DNA from: Pseudomonas quercus
Lineage (GTDB): Bacteria; Pseudomonadota; Gammaproteobacteria; Pseudomonadales; Pseudomonadaceae
Assembly: GCF_012033695.1 (NCBI RefSeq)
Contig: NZ_JAAVJI010000003.1
Span: 1-64,000 of the forward strand
Length of the DNA stretch: 64,000 bases
Direction of reading: 5' to 3'
In this document: piece by piece, positions 1 through 7,452 of the stretch
Layout: the number at the start of each line of letters is the position of its first letter
How positions within the stretch are numbered: the stretch's first letter is position 1
Program-made: the position numbers and the translations under genes
The notes under the pieces: generated by a model
Seen by the model: the letters and a program-made list of their open reading frames with translations, nothing else
Told to the model about the DNA's origin: nothing
Databases searched by the model: none

Positions 1-60
1 TGATAATCATTGTGACAATCAGTCCAACTCACAAGCACCCACACGAATTGCTTGATTCAT

Positions 61-72
61 TTGTTAAAGAGC
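61..72 (-). promoter_or_regulatory. rRNA-operon boxA antitermination element
   Basis: Read on the minus strand the bases are GCTCTTTAACAA, a close match to the bacterial rrn boxA (consensus TGCTCTTTAACA). It lies just downstream of the innermost of three tandem promoters and is followed leftwards by sequence resembling the leader ahead of Pseudomonas 16S rRNA. It would load the Nus antitermination complex on the rRNA transcript. The rRNA genes themselves lie left of the window. Confidence 0.75.
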
Positions 73-100
73 GGTGGCTGAAGTGTTTCGCTTCAACCGA

Positions 101-135
101 GGCGCGCATTCTACGCTGCCTGTACATCCTGTCAA
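101..135 (-). promoter_or_regulatory. rrn promoter, proximal of three
   Basis: On the minus strand a perfect -35 box TTGACA (130-135) and a -10 box TAGAAT (108-113) are separated by 16 bp and followed by a GC-rich GCGCGCC discriminator, the layout of stringently controlled stable-RNA promoters. It fires leftwards into the boxA at 61-72. Confidence 0.8.
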
Positions 136-212
136 GCGTTTATTTTGCGAAGTTTTCAGAATTTCTCGTTCAACTTCAAACACTTGACCGCTTCACCAAC
201 CTCTCGAAGCGG

Positions 213-247
213 GAGGCGAATTCTACAGCGTTACAACCTGCTGTCAA
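213..247 (-). promoter_or_regulatory. rrn promoter, middle of three
   Basis: Minus-strand TTGACA (242-247) and TAGAAT (220-225) with the same 16-bp spacer, followed by a short GC-rich stretch (TCGCC). The identical geometry to the promoter at 101-135 supports a tandem rRNA promoter cluster. Confidence 0.75.
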
Positions 248-354
248 CTTCCTTTTTCACCGCATCTGATCCGGAGACCGAAGCACTTCCAGCACCGTTG
301 AAACTGTAAACCCTTGATTCTCAAGAAGTTTGCCGTTCCGTTGTCGCTGGAAGT

Positions 355-389
355 GGGGCGCACTATAAGGGGATTCGAGAGGGCGTCAA
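355..389 (-). promoter_or_regulatory. rrn promoter, distal of three
   Basis: Minus-strand TTGACG (384-389) and TATAGT (362-367), again 16 bp apart and followed by GCGCC. It is the outermost of three promoters pointing left. The 433 bases before the mmsA stop hold this promoter cluster and no convincing gene. Confidence 0.7.
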
Positions 390-433
390 CAGTTTTTATT
401 ACATTTGTATGACCCCCTCTCCAGAAGCCCTAT

Positions 434-1927
434 TTACAGGCTAGGGAACGCAAACTGGGAGGCTTCATGGGTGGCGCGCTGCGGCCAGCGCTGAGTAATT
501 GACTTGCGGCGTGTATAGAACCGCACGCCGTCTGGCCCATAGGCGTGCAAGTCTCCAAACAGCGAACGCTTCCATCCGCCGAAGCTATGGTAGGACACCG
601 GTACAGGGAGCGGCACGTTTACACCCACCATGCCCACTTCGATCTCGTCGCAGAACAACCTGGCGGCCTCACCGTCACGGGTGAAGATACAGGTCCCGTT
701 GCCGTATTCATGATCGTTGATCAACTGCATGGCCTCTTCCAGGCTGTTTACTCTCACGATGCACAGTACCGGCCCGAAAATCTCTTCCTTATAGATACGC
801 ATGTCCGGGGTCACGCGATCGAACAGGCAGCCCCCGAGGAAAAAGCCGTTTTCGTTACCTGTAACACTCAGCCCTCTGCCGTCCACTACCAGTTCGGCCC
901 CAGCGGCCACGCCGTCATCTACGTAACCACGCACTTTGTCCCGGTGCTGGCCAGTGACCAGAGGCCCCATGTCGAGGCCGCACGTGGTGCCCGCGCCTAT
1001 CTTCAATGCCTTTATCTGGGGCGTCAGCCGCGCGACGAGTGCATCAGCCACCTGGTCGCCCACACACACCGCAACCGAGATCGCCATACAGCGCTCACCG
1101 CATGAACCGTACGCAGCGCCCATCAAAGCGCTTACCGCATTGTCCAGGTCCGCGTCGGGCATCAGTACGGCGTGGTTCTTAGCGCCACCCAATGCCTGAA
1201 CACGCTTGCCACGCGCGGCGCCTTCTTTATAGATGTATTCGGCAATAGGCGTAGAGCCCACAAAGCTGAGTGCTTTTACCTCCGGCGCCTGGATCAACGC
1301 ATCCACCGCCACCTTGTCTCCCTGAACCACGTTCATCACGCCTGCCGGAAGCCCTGCTTCCTGCAGCAGCTGTGCGATATAGAGGGTGGAGGTCGGGTCG
1401 CGCTCGGAAGGTTTAAGAATGAAACAGTTACCGCAGACGATGGCCAATGGGTACATCCACAGGGGAACCATGGCCGGGAAGTTGAAGGGCGTGATACCCG
1501 CCACCACACCCAGCGGCTGGAAATCTGACCAGCCATCAATGTTTGGCCCCACGTTGCGGCTGTACTCACCCTTGAGCAACTCAGGAGCAGCACAGGCAAA
1601 TTCTACGTTTTCAATGCCGCGCTTGAGTTCGCCTGCTGCGTCCTCCAAGGTCTTGCCATGCTCTTGGCTGATCAGCTGAGCAATCTTGCTTTCGTTCTGT
1701 TCCAGCAGCTGCTTGAAGCGGAACATTACTTGCGCACGTTTCGCCGCAGGCGTGCGGCGCCATGCGGGGAATGCGGCCTTGGCCGCCTCGATAGCCCGTT
1801 GAACGGTTGCCGTGTCTGCCAATTGGACGCGGCCGCTGACCTCTCCAGTCGACGGGTTGAAGACATCGGCAGTACGGTCGCCATCAGTAACGAGGTCGCC
1901 ATTGATCAAATGTGGGATGGTGCTCAT
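434..1927 (-). CDS. mmsA: CoA-acylating methylmalonate-semialdehyde dehydrogenase
   Basis: Aldehyde dehydrogenase of 497 residues, the usual MmsA length. It oxidises methylmalonate or malonate semialdehyde to propionyl-CoA or acetyl-CoA with NAD and CoA, in valine, beta-alanine and inositol breakdown. Visible marks are the substrate-side motif ITPFNFPAMVPLWMYP (about 145-160), the cofactor motif SFVGST (about 221-226) and the catalytic cysteine in GERCMA (Cys about 280). It starts 14 bp after the stop of the upstream aminotransferase, so the two form an operon: the transaminase makes the semialdehyde that this enzyme consumes. The divergent LysR gene at 3400 is the probable regulator. Confidence 0.93.
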   Translation of the reverse strand: MSTIPHLINGDLVTDGDRTADVFNPSTGEVSGRVQLADTATVQRAIEAAKAAFPAWRRTPAAKRAQVMFRFKQLLEQNESKIAQLISQEHGKTLEDAAGELKRGIENVEFACAAPELLKGEYSRNVGPNIDGWSDFQPLGVVAGITPFNFPAMVPLWMYPLAIVCGNCFILKPSERDPTSTLYIAQLLQEAGLPAGVMNVVQGDKVAVDALIQAPEVKALSFVGSTPIAEYIYKEGAARGKRVQALGGAKNHAVLMPDADLDNAVSALMGAAYGSCGERCMAISVAVCVGDQVADALVARLTPQIKALKIGAGTTCGLDMGPLVTGQHRDKVRGYVDDGVAAGAELVVDGRGLSVTGNENGFFLGGCLFDRVTPDMRIYKEEIFGPVLCIVRVNSLEEAMQLINDHEYGNGTCIFTRDGEAARLFCDEIEVGMVGVNVPLPVPVSYHSFGGWKRSLFGDLHAYGPDGVRFYTRRKSITQRWPQRATHEASQFAFPSL

Positions 1928-1941
1928 TGCAGGCTCCAGTC

Positions 1942-3288
1942 TTAGTGAATCTGATTAAGGGCATCGCCCACAGCGTCGAACAAACGGTCCATTTCCTGGG
2001 CCGTGGCGTTGAAGGTCGGGCCGAACTGGAGGGTGTCTCCGCCATATCGCACATAGAAGCCTTTCTGCCATAGCTTCATGGCCGTTTCGAACGGCCGCAC
2101 GATGGCATCGCCGTCCCGGGGTGCAAGTTGAATTGCACCGGCCAAGCCAAAGTTACGGATATCCACAATGTGCTGTGCACCCTTTACGCCATGGATAGCT
2201 GCTTCGAAATGGGGCGCCAAGGCTGCCGCACTCTGCACCAGGTTTTCTTTGAGCAGAAGGTCCAACGCGGCGATGCCTGCTGCGCAGGCCACTGGGTGTG
2301 CGGAATAGGTATAGCCATGGGGGAACTCCACGGCGTAGTCCGGCGTGGGCTGGGCCATGAAGGTGTGATAGATCTCACTGCGGGCAATCACCGCCCCCAT
2401 GGGAATAGCGCCATTGGTAATCTGCTTGGCGATGCACATCAAGTCCGGTATCACGTCGAAGGACGTTGCGCCAAACAGGCTACCCGTGCGGCCGAACCCT
2501 GTAATCACTTCATCGAAGATCAACAGAATGTTGTGCTGATCGCAGATTTCCCGCAGCCGCTTGAGGTAGCCCTTGGGCGGGGGCAGTACACCGGCCGACC
2601 CAGCCATCGGTTCTACAATCACGGCCCCAATGTTGGACGCATCGTGCAGCTCAATCAGGCGTAGCAAGTCATCGGCCAACGCAACGCCACCCTCCTCCGG
2701 CAACCCGCGGGAATAGGCATTGGCCGGCAGCAGGGTATGTGGTAAATGGTCAACGTCCATCAGTTGGCCGAACATCTTGCGGTTACCGTTTACGCCCCCC
2801 AGGCTTGTGCCGGCGATGTTGACACCGTGATAGCCCCGCGCTCTGCCAATGAACTTGGCCTTGGTGGCTTGCCCTTTCAGGCGCCAGTACGCGCGCACCA
2901 TCTTGACCGCCGTATCAGCACATTCGGACCCAGAGTTGGTGAAGAACACATGATTGAGGTCACCGGGCGTGAGTTCGGTGATCTTTTCAGCAAGCTGGAA
3001 GGACAGCGGATGGCCATATTGAAAGGCCGGAGAGTAGTCCAGTATGCCCAACTGACGAGACACCGCTTCCTGAATTTCCTTACGGGTATGGCCGGCACCG
3101 CAGGTCCACAGGCCAGAGAGGCTGTCATAGATTTCACGGCCGCGATCATCCGTCAGGTAGCGCCCTTGGGCGGCAACGATCAAGCGAGGGTCGCGCTGGA
3201 AGTTGCGGTTGGCCGTGTAGGGCATCCAATGCGCGTCAAGTTTCAACTGGCTCGCCAACCCGGCGTGCGCGTTCTCTGGCATGTTCAT
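1942..3288 (-). CDS. Omega-amino acid:pyruvate (beta-alanine) aminotransferase
   Basis: Class III PLP-dependent aminotransferase of 448 residues. It moves the amino group of beta-alanine and other omega-amino acids to pyruvate, giving malonate semialdehyde and alanine. Motifs seen: LSGLWTCGAGH near the N terminus, NSGSECADTAVK for phosphate binding, the Asp of IFDEVITGFGRTG, and the PLP lysine in CIAKQITNG (about residue 287). The start at 3288 (MNMPENAH) matches the known P. putida enzyme; the open frame continues 31 codons upstream without family resemblance. First gene of the operon with mmsA. Confidence 0.93.
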   Translation of the reverse strand: MNMPENAHAGLASQLKLDAHWMPYTANRNFQRDPRLIVAAQGRYLTDDRGREIYDSLSGLWTCGAGHTRKEIQEAVSRQLGILDYSPAFQYGHPLSFQLAEKITELTPGDLNHVFFTNSGSECADTAVKMVRAYWRLKGQATKAKFIGRARGYHGVNIAGTSLGGVNGNRKMFGQLMDVDHLPHTLLPANAYSRGLPEEGGVALADDLLRLIELHDASNIGAVIVEPMAGSAGVLPPPKGYLKRLREICDQHNILLIFDEVITGFGRTGSLFGATSFDVIPDLMCIAKQITNGAIPMGAVIARSEIYHTFMAQPTPDYAVEFPHGYTYSAHPVACAAGIAALDLLLKENLVQSAAALAPHFEAAIHGVKGAQHIVDIRNFGLAGAIQLAPRDGDAIVRPFETAMKLWQKGFYVRYGGDTLQFGPTFNATAQEMDRLFDAVGDALNQIH

Positions 3289-3399
3289 GTGAAACCTCAT
3301 GGGGGTCGAAGCAAGGCTGCGGATTGCGACCACAGTGGCATGGGGATAAAGTTGGTAAAAGCACGGTTTTTCAATCCTCACTTCCAGCGCGACTAAACA

Positions 3400-4314
3400 A
3401 TGAGCCGACGTGACCCCCTGGCACAGGTCAGTGATTTCGATATACGCCTGCTGCGTATCTTCCGAAGCGTGGTGGAGTGCGGCGGGTTTTCAGCGGCTGA
3501 AAACGTGCTGGGCATTGGCCGCTCTGCCATCAGCCAGCAAATGAGCGACCTTGAGCAGCGCCTTGGGTTGCGCCTGTGCCAGCGAGGCCGTGCCGGGTTT
3601 TCGCTGACCGAAGAAGGGCGAGAGGTGTATCAATCGGCCCTGCAACTGTTAGGCGCGCTCGAAGACTTCCGTACCGGGGTCAATGGCCTGCATCAGCACC
3701 TGCGAGGGGAGTTGAACATTGGCCTTACCGACAACCTGGTCACCCTCCCCCACATGCGTATTACCAATGCACTGGCACAGCTCAAAGACCTGGGGCCCGA
3801 GGTGCAGATCAATATCCGCATGATCGCACCCAGCCAAGTCGAGCAAGGGGTGCTGGACGGCAGCTTGCATGTCGGCGTTGTGCCGCAGGCCCATGCATTG
3901 CCGGGCCTGGAGTACCAATCGTTGTACAGCGAACGCTCCTCGCTTTACTGTGCCGCTGGCCATGCCCTGTTCTACGCAGACGATGACGCGATTGACGACA
4001 CCCGCCTTAATGAACAGGACGCTATAGCCCCCACGTTCCGATTGCCGGGTGACATCCAGGCCCATTACCAGGTACTCAACTGCAGCGCGAGCGCTTCAGA
4101 CCGAGAAGGTATGGCCTTCCTGATTCTCACCGGCCGTTACATTGGTTACTTGCCAGACCACTACGCCCAAGCCTGGATTCAGCAAGGCAGGCTCAGAGCC
4201 CTCAAGGCACGCCAACGGTTCTACGACCTCAGCCTGTCCTGGGTGACTCGCAAGGGCCGCCGGCCGCACCTGGTACTGGAAAGTTTCCTGAAGGCGTTGG
4301 CGGCAACACGTTAA
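3400..4314 (+). CDS. LysR-family regulator, divergent from aminotransferase/mmsA
   Basis: A 304-residue LysR protein. The N-terminal winged helix covers about residues 10-70 (FDIRLLRIFRSVVECGGFSAAE, then SAISQQMSDLEQRLG), followed by a periplasmic-binding-like effector domain. It is divergent from the aminotransferase with a 111-bp shared intergenic region, the standard arrangement for a LysR activator of its neighbour, so it probably senses a beta-alanine or semialdehyde-pathway metabolite. The ligand is inferred from context only. Confidence 0.9.
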   Translation: MSRRDPLAQVSDFDIRLLRIFRSVVECGGFSAAENVLGIGRSAISQQMSDLEQRLGLRLCQRGRAGFSLTEEGREVYQSALQLLGALEDFRTGVNGLHQHLRGELNIGLTDNLVTLPHMRITNALAQLKDLGPEVQINIRMIAPSQVEQGVLDGSLHVGVVPQAHALPGLEYQSLYSERSSLYCAAGHALFYADDDAIDDTRLNEQDAIAPTFRLPGDIQAHYQVLNCSASASDREGMAFLILTGRYIGYLPDHYAQAWIQQGRLRALKARQRFYDLSLSWVTRKGRRPHLVLESFLKALAATR

Positions 4315-4420
4315 TCCGGCCCAAGGCCCTGGCAGCCTTAAAAAGCGCCGCTGCCGCTTGTCTTGTACCTGGCGCTTGCGTTATGAACGTATGCACCGCC
4401 TCACGGTTTCTGGAAAGTCT

Positions 4421-5095
4421 ATGCCTCTTCATGTTCCAGCCCACAGTGCTCAACCGAACGCAAAGCCTGCCAGCCGCATTCGCCAGAAGAACGAAGAAGC
4501 CATCATCAAGGCGGCAGAAGACGAGTTTGCGCGCCATGGTTTCAAGGGCACCAGCATGAATACCATTGCCCTCAAGGCGAACCTGCCCAAGGCCAACCTG
4601 CACTATTACTTCACCAATAAGCTTGGCCTGTACATCGCCGTGCTGAGCAACATCATTGAATTGTGGGACAGCACCTTCAATACACTGAGCGCCGCTGATG
4701 ACCCTGCTAAAGCACTGGCGGGGTATATCCGCGCAAAAATGGAGTTCTCCCGTCGCCACCCGCAGGCTTCCAGAATTTTCGCCATGGAAATCATCAGCGG
4801 CGGCCAGTGCCTGAGCGAGTATTTCAGCCAGGACTATCAACGCTGGTTCAGGGGCCGCGCGGCGGTATTCGAACAATGGATAGGCGAAGGCAAGATGCAC
4901 CCGGTGGACCCGGTCCATCTGATCTTTCTGCTGTGGAGCAGCACCCAGCATTACGCAGACTTTTCCAACCAGATTTGTCGAGTGACAGGCAAACCCCGCC
5001 TTACCCGGCAAGACTTCGACCAAGCGGCCGACAACCTGATCCGCATCATTCTTACCGGTTGCGGGGTCACCCCGCCGGTGCAGGTCACCGAATGA
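4421..5095 (+). CDS. TetR-family regulator (RutR-like C domain)
   Basis: A 224-residue TetR protein. Helix-turn-helix: residues about 20-65 (AIIKAAEDEFARHGFKGTSMNTIA, then LPKANLHYYFTNK). The rest resembles the RutR/YcdC C-terminal domain, with EFSRRHPQASRIFAMEI and a conserved WSSTQHYADF segment. The start at 4421 follows GGAAAG at good spacing; in-frame ATGs at 4391 and 4358 are possible. Its stop overlaps the start of the next gene (ATGA), so both are co-translated. In pseudomonads such regulators often control pyrimidine or beta-alanine catabolism, which would fit the neighbours, but the target is not shown here. Confidence 0.85.
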   Translation: MPLHVPAHSAQPNAKPASRIRQKNEEAIIKAAEDEFARHGFKGTSMNTIALKANLPKANLHYYFTNKLGLYIAVLSNIIELWDSTFNTLSAADDPAKALAGYIRAKMEFSRRHPQASRIFAMEIISGGQCLSEYFSQDYQRWFRGRAAVFEQWIGEGKMHPVDPVHLIFLLWSSTQHYADFSNQICRVTGKPRLTRQDFDQAADNLIRIILTGCGVTPPVQVTE

Positions 5096-5679
5096 AGTTC
5101 GTTCTGCCCACGGTTGCGCAGTACCGCGAAGAGATTCGAAAAAGCCGTTTTCTGGCCATCGCTGGCCCCATTGGTAGCCCTGACGAGGCACAGGCATTTC
5201 TCCACAGTCAGGGCGATGCCCAGGCCACGCACAATTGCTGGGCCTGGAAGATCGGCGGCCAATACCGAAGCAGTGACGACGGAGAGCCAGGAGGCACCGC
5301 AGGCCGGCCCATTCTGGCAGCCATCGAGGCCCAAGGCGTTGACCAGGTGATGGTAGTCGTCACGCGCTGGTACGGCGGCATTCAATTAGGTACCGGTGGG
5401 TTGGCCAGGGCTTATGGCGGCTGCGCCAACAAATGCCTTCAACTGGCAGACAAACATCCTTTGGTAGAGCGCTCGATGTTTGCCTGCCGTTGCTTCTTCA
5501 ACGAGCTGGCGCTGGTACGGTTGCGTGTCAGTGAAGCCAGCGGGGAGGTCTTGAGCGAAGCCTTTGAAGCCGATGGCGTGAACCTGACGTTGGCATTGCC
5601 TGCACACGCAGCCCCCAGCCTTGCCGAACAGTTAGCGCAGTTGAGCCGGGGCCGCATGCAACTGGTGGCATGCGGGTAA
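5092..5679 (+). CDS. YigZ/IMPACT-family protein
   Basis: A 195-residue UPF0029 (IMPACT) protein. The N-terminal domain shows the signature YRSSDDGEPGGTAGRPIL and VTRWYGGIQLGTGGLARAYG, typical of E. coli YigZ; the C-terminal third is the small DUF1949 ferredoxin-like domain. The biochemical role is not settled; eukaryotic IMPACT binds Gcn1. The ATG at 5092 overlaps the TetR stop, indicating translational coupling. Confidence 0.88.
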   Translation: MKFVLPTVAQYREEIRKSRFLAIAGPIGSPDEAQAFLHSQGDAQATHNCWAWKIGGQYRSSDDGEPGGTAGRPILAAIEAQGVDQVMVVVTRWYGGIQLGTGGLARAYGGCANKCLQLADKHPLVERSMFACRCFFNELALVRLRVSEASGEVLSEAFEADGVNLTLALPAHAAPSLAEQLAQLSRGRMQLVACG

Positions 5680-5693
5680 AGGCCCGGCAACTT

Positions 5694-5710
5694 CCCACAG
5701 TTTGTGTGGG
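5694..5710 (+). terminator. Short hairpin after yigZ
   Basis: CCCACA (5694-5699) pairs with TGTGGG (5705-5710) across a 5-base loop, 15 bp after the yigZ stop. No clear U-tract follows, so termination is likely but not certain. Confidence 0.4.
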
Positions 5711-5856
5711 CCTGCCTGTGGATAAGCCCTGAATGAAACGCGGCAGGCCAATGCAGCCAAGGGCTGCGCAAGCTTGGTCACTTTTTGAACAGCATGCCGG
5801 CTGGCACTCGATGGCTGCAGGCGTATGCTTGAGCCTTTCACACGGAGCTTAGTTAA

Positions 5857-6534
5857 ATGGCTGAAACAAAACGTGCTTTGATTATCGGCGCCTCTCGTGG
5901 CTTGGGCCTGGGGCTTGTGCAAGTGCTGCAGAACGAAGGCTGGGCAGTCGCGGCTACGGTTCGTAGCCAAGCCCCAGCCGAACTCACGCAAGCCGACGCC
6001 ACTGTCCATACCCTCGAAATGAACGAACTGGGCAGCATTGACGCCTTGGTTCATGAGCTGAATGGGCAAACTTTCGATGTCGTGTTCATCAACGCTGGCG
6101 TCATGGGGCCAGCCGGGGCGCTGGAAGCGGTAAGCGCCCACGACATGGCCAACCTTTTCACCACCAATGTGCTTTCCCCCATTCGATTGGCCACACGCCT
6201 GGCGGGGAACCTACGCCCGGACACAGGTGTTCTGGCCTTCATGAGCTCAACACTAGGCACTGTGGCTTCGCCTGATGCCTTGGAAATACCGCTGTACAAG
6301 GCCAGCAAGGCAGCCCTCAACTCCATGGTCAACTCTTTGTTCAATACGCTGCAAGAGCCGCGCCCTACCCTGCTGTGCATGCACCCAGGCTGGGTGAAAA
6401 CCGACATGGGCGGCCCGCACGCCGATATCGATGTTCAAACCAGCACCCAAGGGATGGTCGCGCAGTTAAACGCTTATGCGGGCAAAGGTGGCCTTCATTT
6501 TATCAACTACAAAGGCGAACCCTTGCCCTGGTAA
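5857..6534 (+). CDS. Short-chain dehydrogenase/reductase
   Basis: A 225-residue classical SDR fold oxidoreductase. The nucleotide-binding GASRGLGLG motif is at residues 11-19, NAG of the central strand is near 80, and the catalytic YKASK (YxxxK) is near 146-150, preceded by the serine of FMSSTLG. Substrate unknown; it resembles the C-factor/sniffer-like group. It ends 3 bp before the stop of the converging chaA fragment. Confidence 0.88.
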   Translation: MAETKRALIIGASRGLGLGLVQVLQNEGWAVAATVRSQAPAELTQADATVHTLEMNELGSIDALVHELNGQTFDVVFINAGVMGPAGALEAVSAHDMANLFTTNVLSPIRLATRLAGNLRPDTGVLAFMSSTLGTVASPDALEIPLYKASKAALNSMVNSLFNTLQEPRPTLLCMHPGWVKTDMGGPHADIDVQTSTQGMVAQLNAYAGKGGLHFINYKGEPLPW

Positions 6535-6537
6535 CAC

Positions 6538-7311
6538 CTACAGGCCCAGCAGCGAAAGCATGACAAAAGTACCGAACAGTACAAAGTGCGTCATGCCCTC
6601 GATTGCATTGGTTTCGCCATCATTCAAGTTGATGGCGCAAACCAGCAGCGTGATCACAGCCATGACCGTTTGCACAGGTGTCATCGCCATCTGGAAAGGC
6701 TGGCCGGTATACAAGGCCACGGCTTCCATGACGGGCACCGTCAGAATCACGGTAGACAGTGAAGCACCCAAAGCAATGTTCACCACAGACTGCATCCGGT
6801 TGGCCAAAGCCGCACGCAACGCGGTAAGAATCTCAGGTGCTGCGGAAATGGCAGCCACCAGAATGGCCGACAGAACAGGCGGTGCACCACTGCCTTCCAA
6901 CCCTACATCCATAGCCTTGGACATCACTTCGGCCAAGGCACCGATCACTACCACGCCTATTACAAGCACTGTGATGGAATAGGCCGTGCTGACCGGTTTT
7001 TCTTCCACGGTTTCGGTAGAAGGTTTCTTGCGCTTCTTTTCAGGGTAGTTGTAGCTGAAGAAGTAACTGTGCGGCCCTACCTGCATCCTCAGGAACAAAC
7101 TGTACAGCACCAGCATGGCACCGATGGTAAAGCCTGAGTACATGGCCCAGCGGCCTTCAGGAATGAACTCCGGCACTACCATGGACACACCCATGGCGGT
7201 CAGGATCATCACACTGTAGGTGCGGGCCGAGTCGTCGTTATAACTCTGTTCGCCATGTTTAAGGCCACCCATCAATGCAGCAAGGCCTAGAATGCCATTG
7301 ATGTCGAGCAT
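6538..7311 (-). pseudogene. chaA: ChaA-type Ca2+/H+ antiporter, C-terminal 257 codons (split by island)
   Basis: Carries the C-terminal part of a CaCA-superfamily calcium:proton antiporter. The ion-pore repeat is visible as AAISAAPEILTALRAALANR, with six or so hydrophobic segments and a charged KKRKKPSTETVEEKP cytoplasmic loop. It begins exactly at the left end of the island. The missing N-terminal 109 codons lie 33 kb away at 40329-40655 on the same strand. Together they make 366 codons, the length of E. coli ChaA. The ATG at 7311 is probably an internal methionine rather than a natural start, so the product lacks the first CaCA helices and should be non-functional. Confidence 0.85.
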
Positions 7312-7316
7312 GACCG

Positions 7317-7327
7317 TTTTCTAGACA
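7317..7327. repeat. Island left terminal inverted repeat
   Basis: TTTTCTAGACA at the chaA junction. Its exact reverse complement TGTCTAGAAAA lies at 40323-40333 at the other junction. The shared palindromic core TCTAGA appears in both orientations, so it could also act as a direct-repeat crossover core for a tyrosine recombinase. Confidence 0.75.
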
Positions 7328-7400
7328 AGCAAATCTAATGTCATGGTTTTAATCATAAATATCAGTATCTTAGGAGATTTAATGAAAATGCTATTTGACA

Positions 7401-7420
7401 CCTAGCTAATTGGAGCTAGG
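7401..7420. promoter_or_regulatory. Palindrome upstream of the recombinase operon
   Basis: CCTAGCT (7401-7407) and AGCTAGG (7414-7420) form a 7-bp inverted repeat directly after TTGACA (7395-7400), 33 bp before the first recombinase start. It could be an operator over the promoter or a subterminal recombinase-binding site. No good -10 box at standard spacing is visible. Confidence 0.4.
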
Positions 7421-7452
7421 TTGAATTGATAATCAAATTCATGGGCTAGCGT

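Noticed and set aside
12..269. 85-codon plus-strand ORF at the window start
   Set aside because: It covers two tandem minus-strand rRNA promoters and a boxA; the translation has no family resemblance.
4229..5197. 322-codon minus-strand ORF
   Set aside because: Entirely antisense to the well-supported TetR and YigZ genes; its translation looks like a GC-rich shadow frame.
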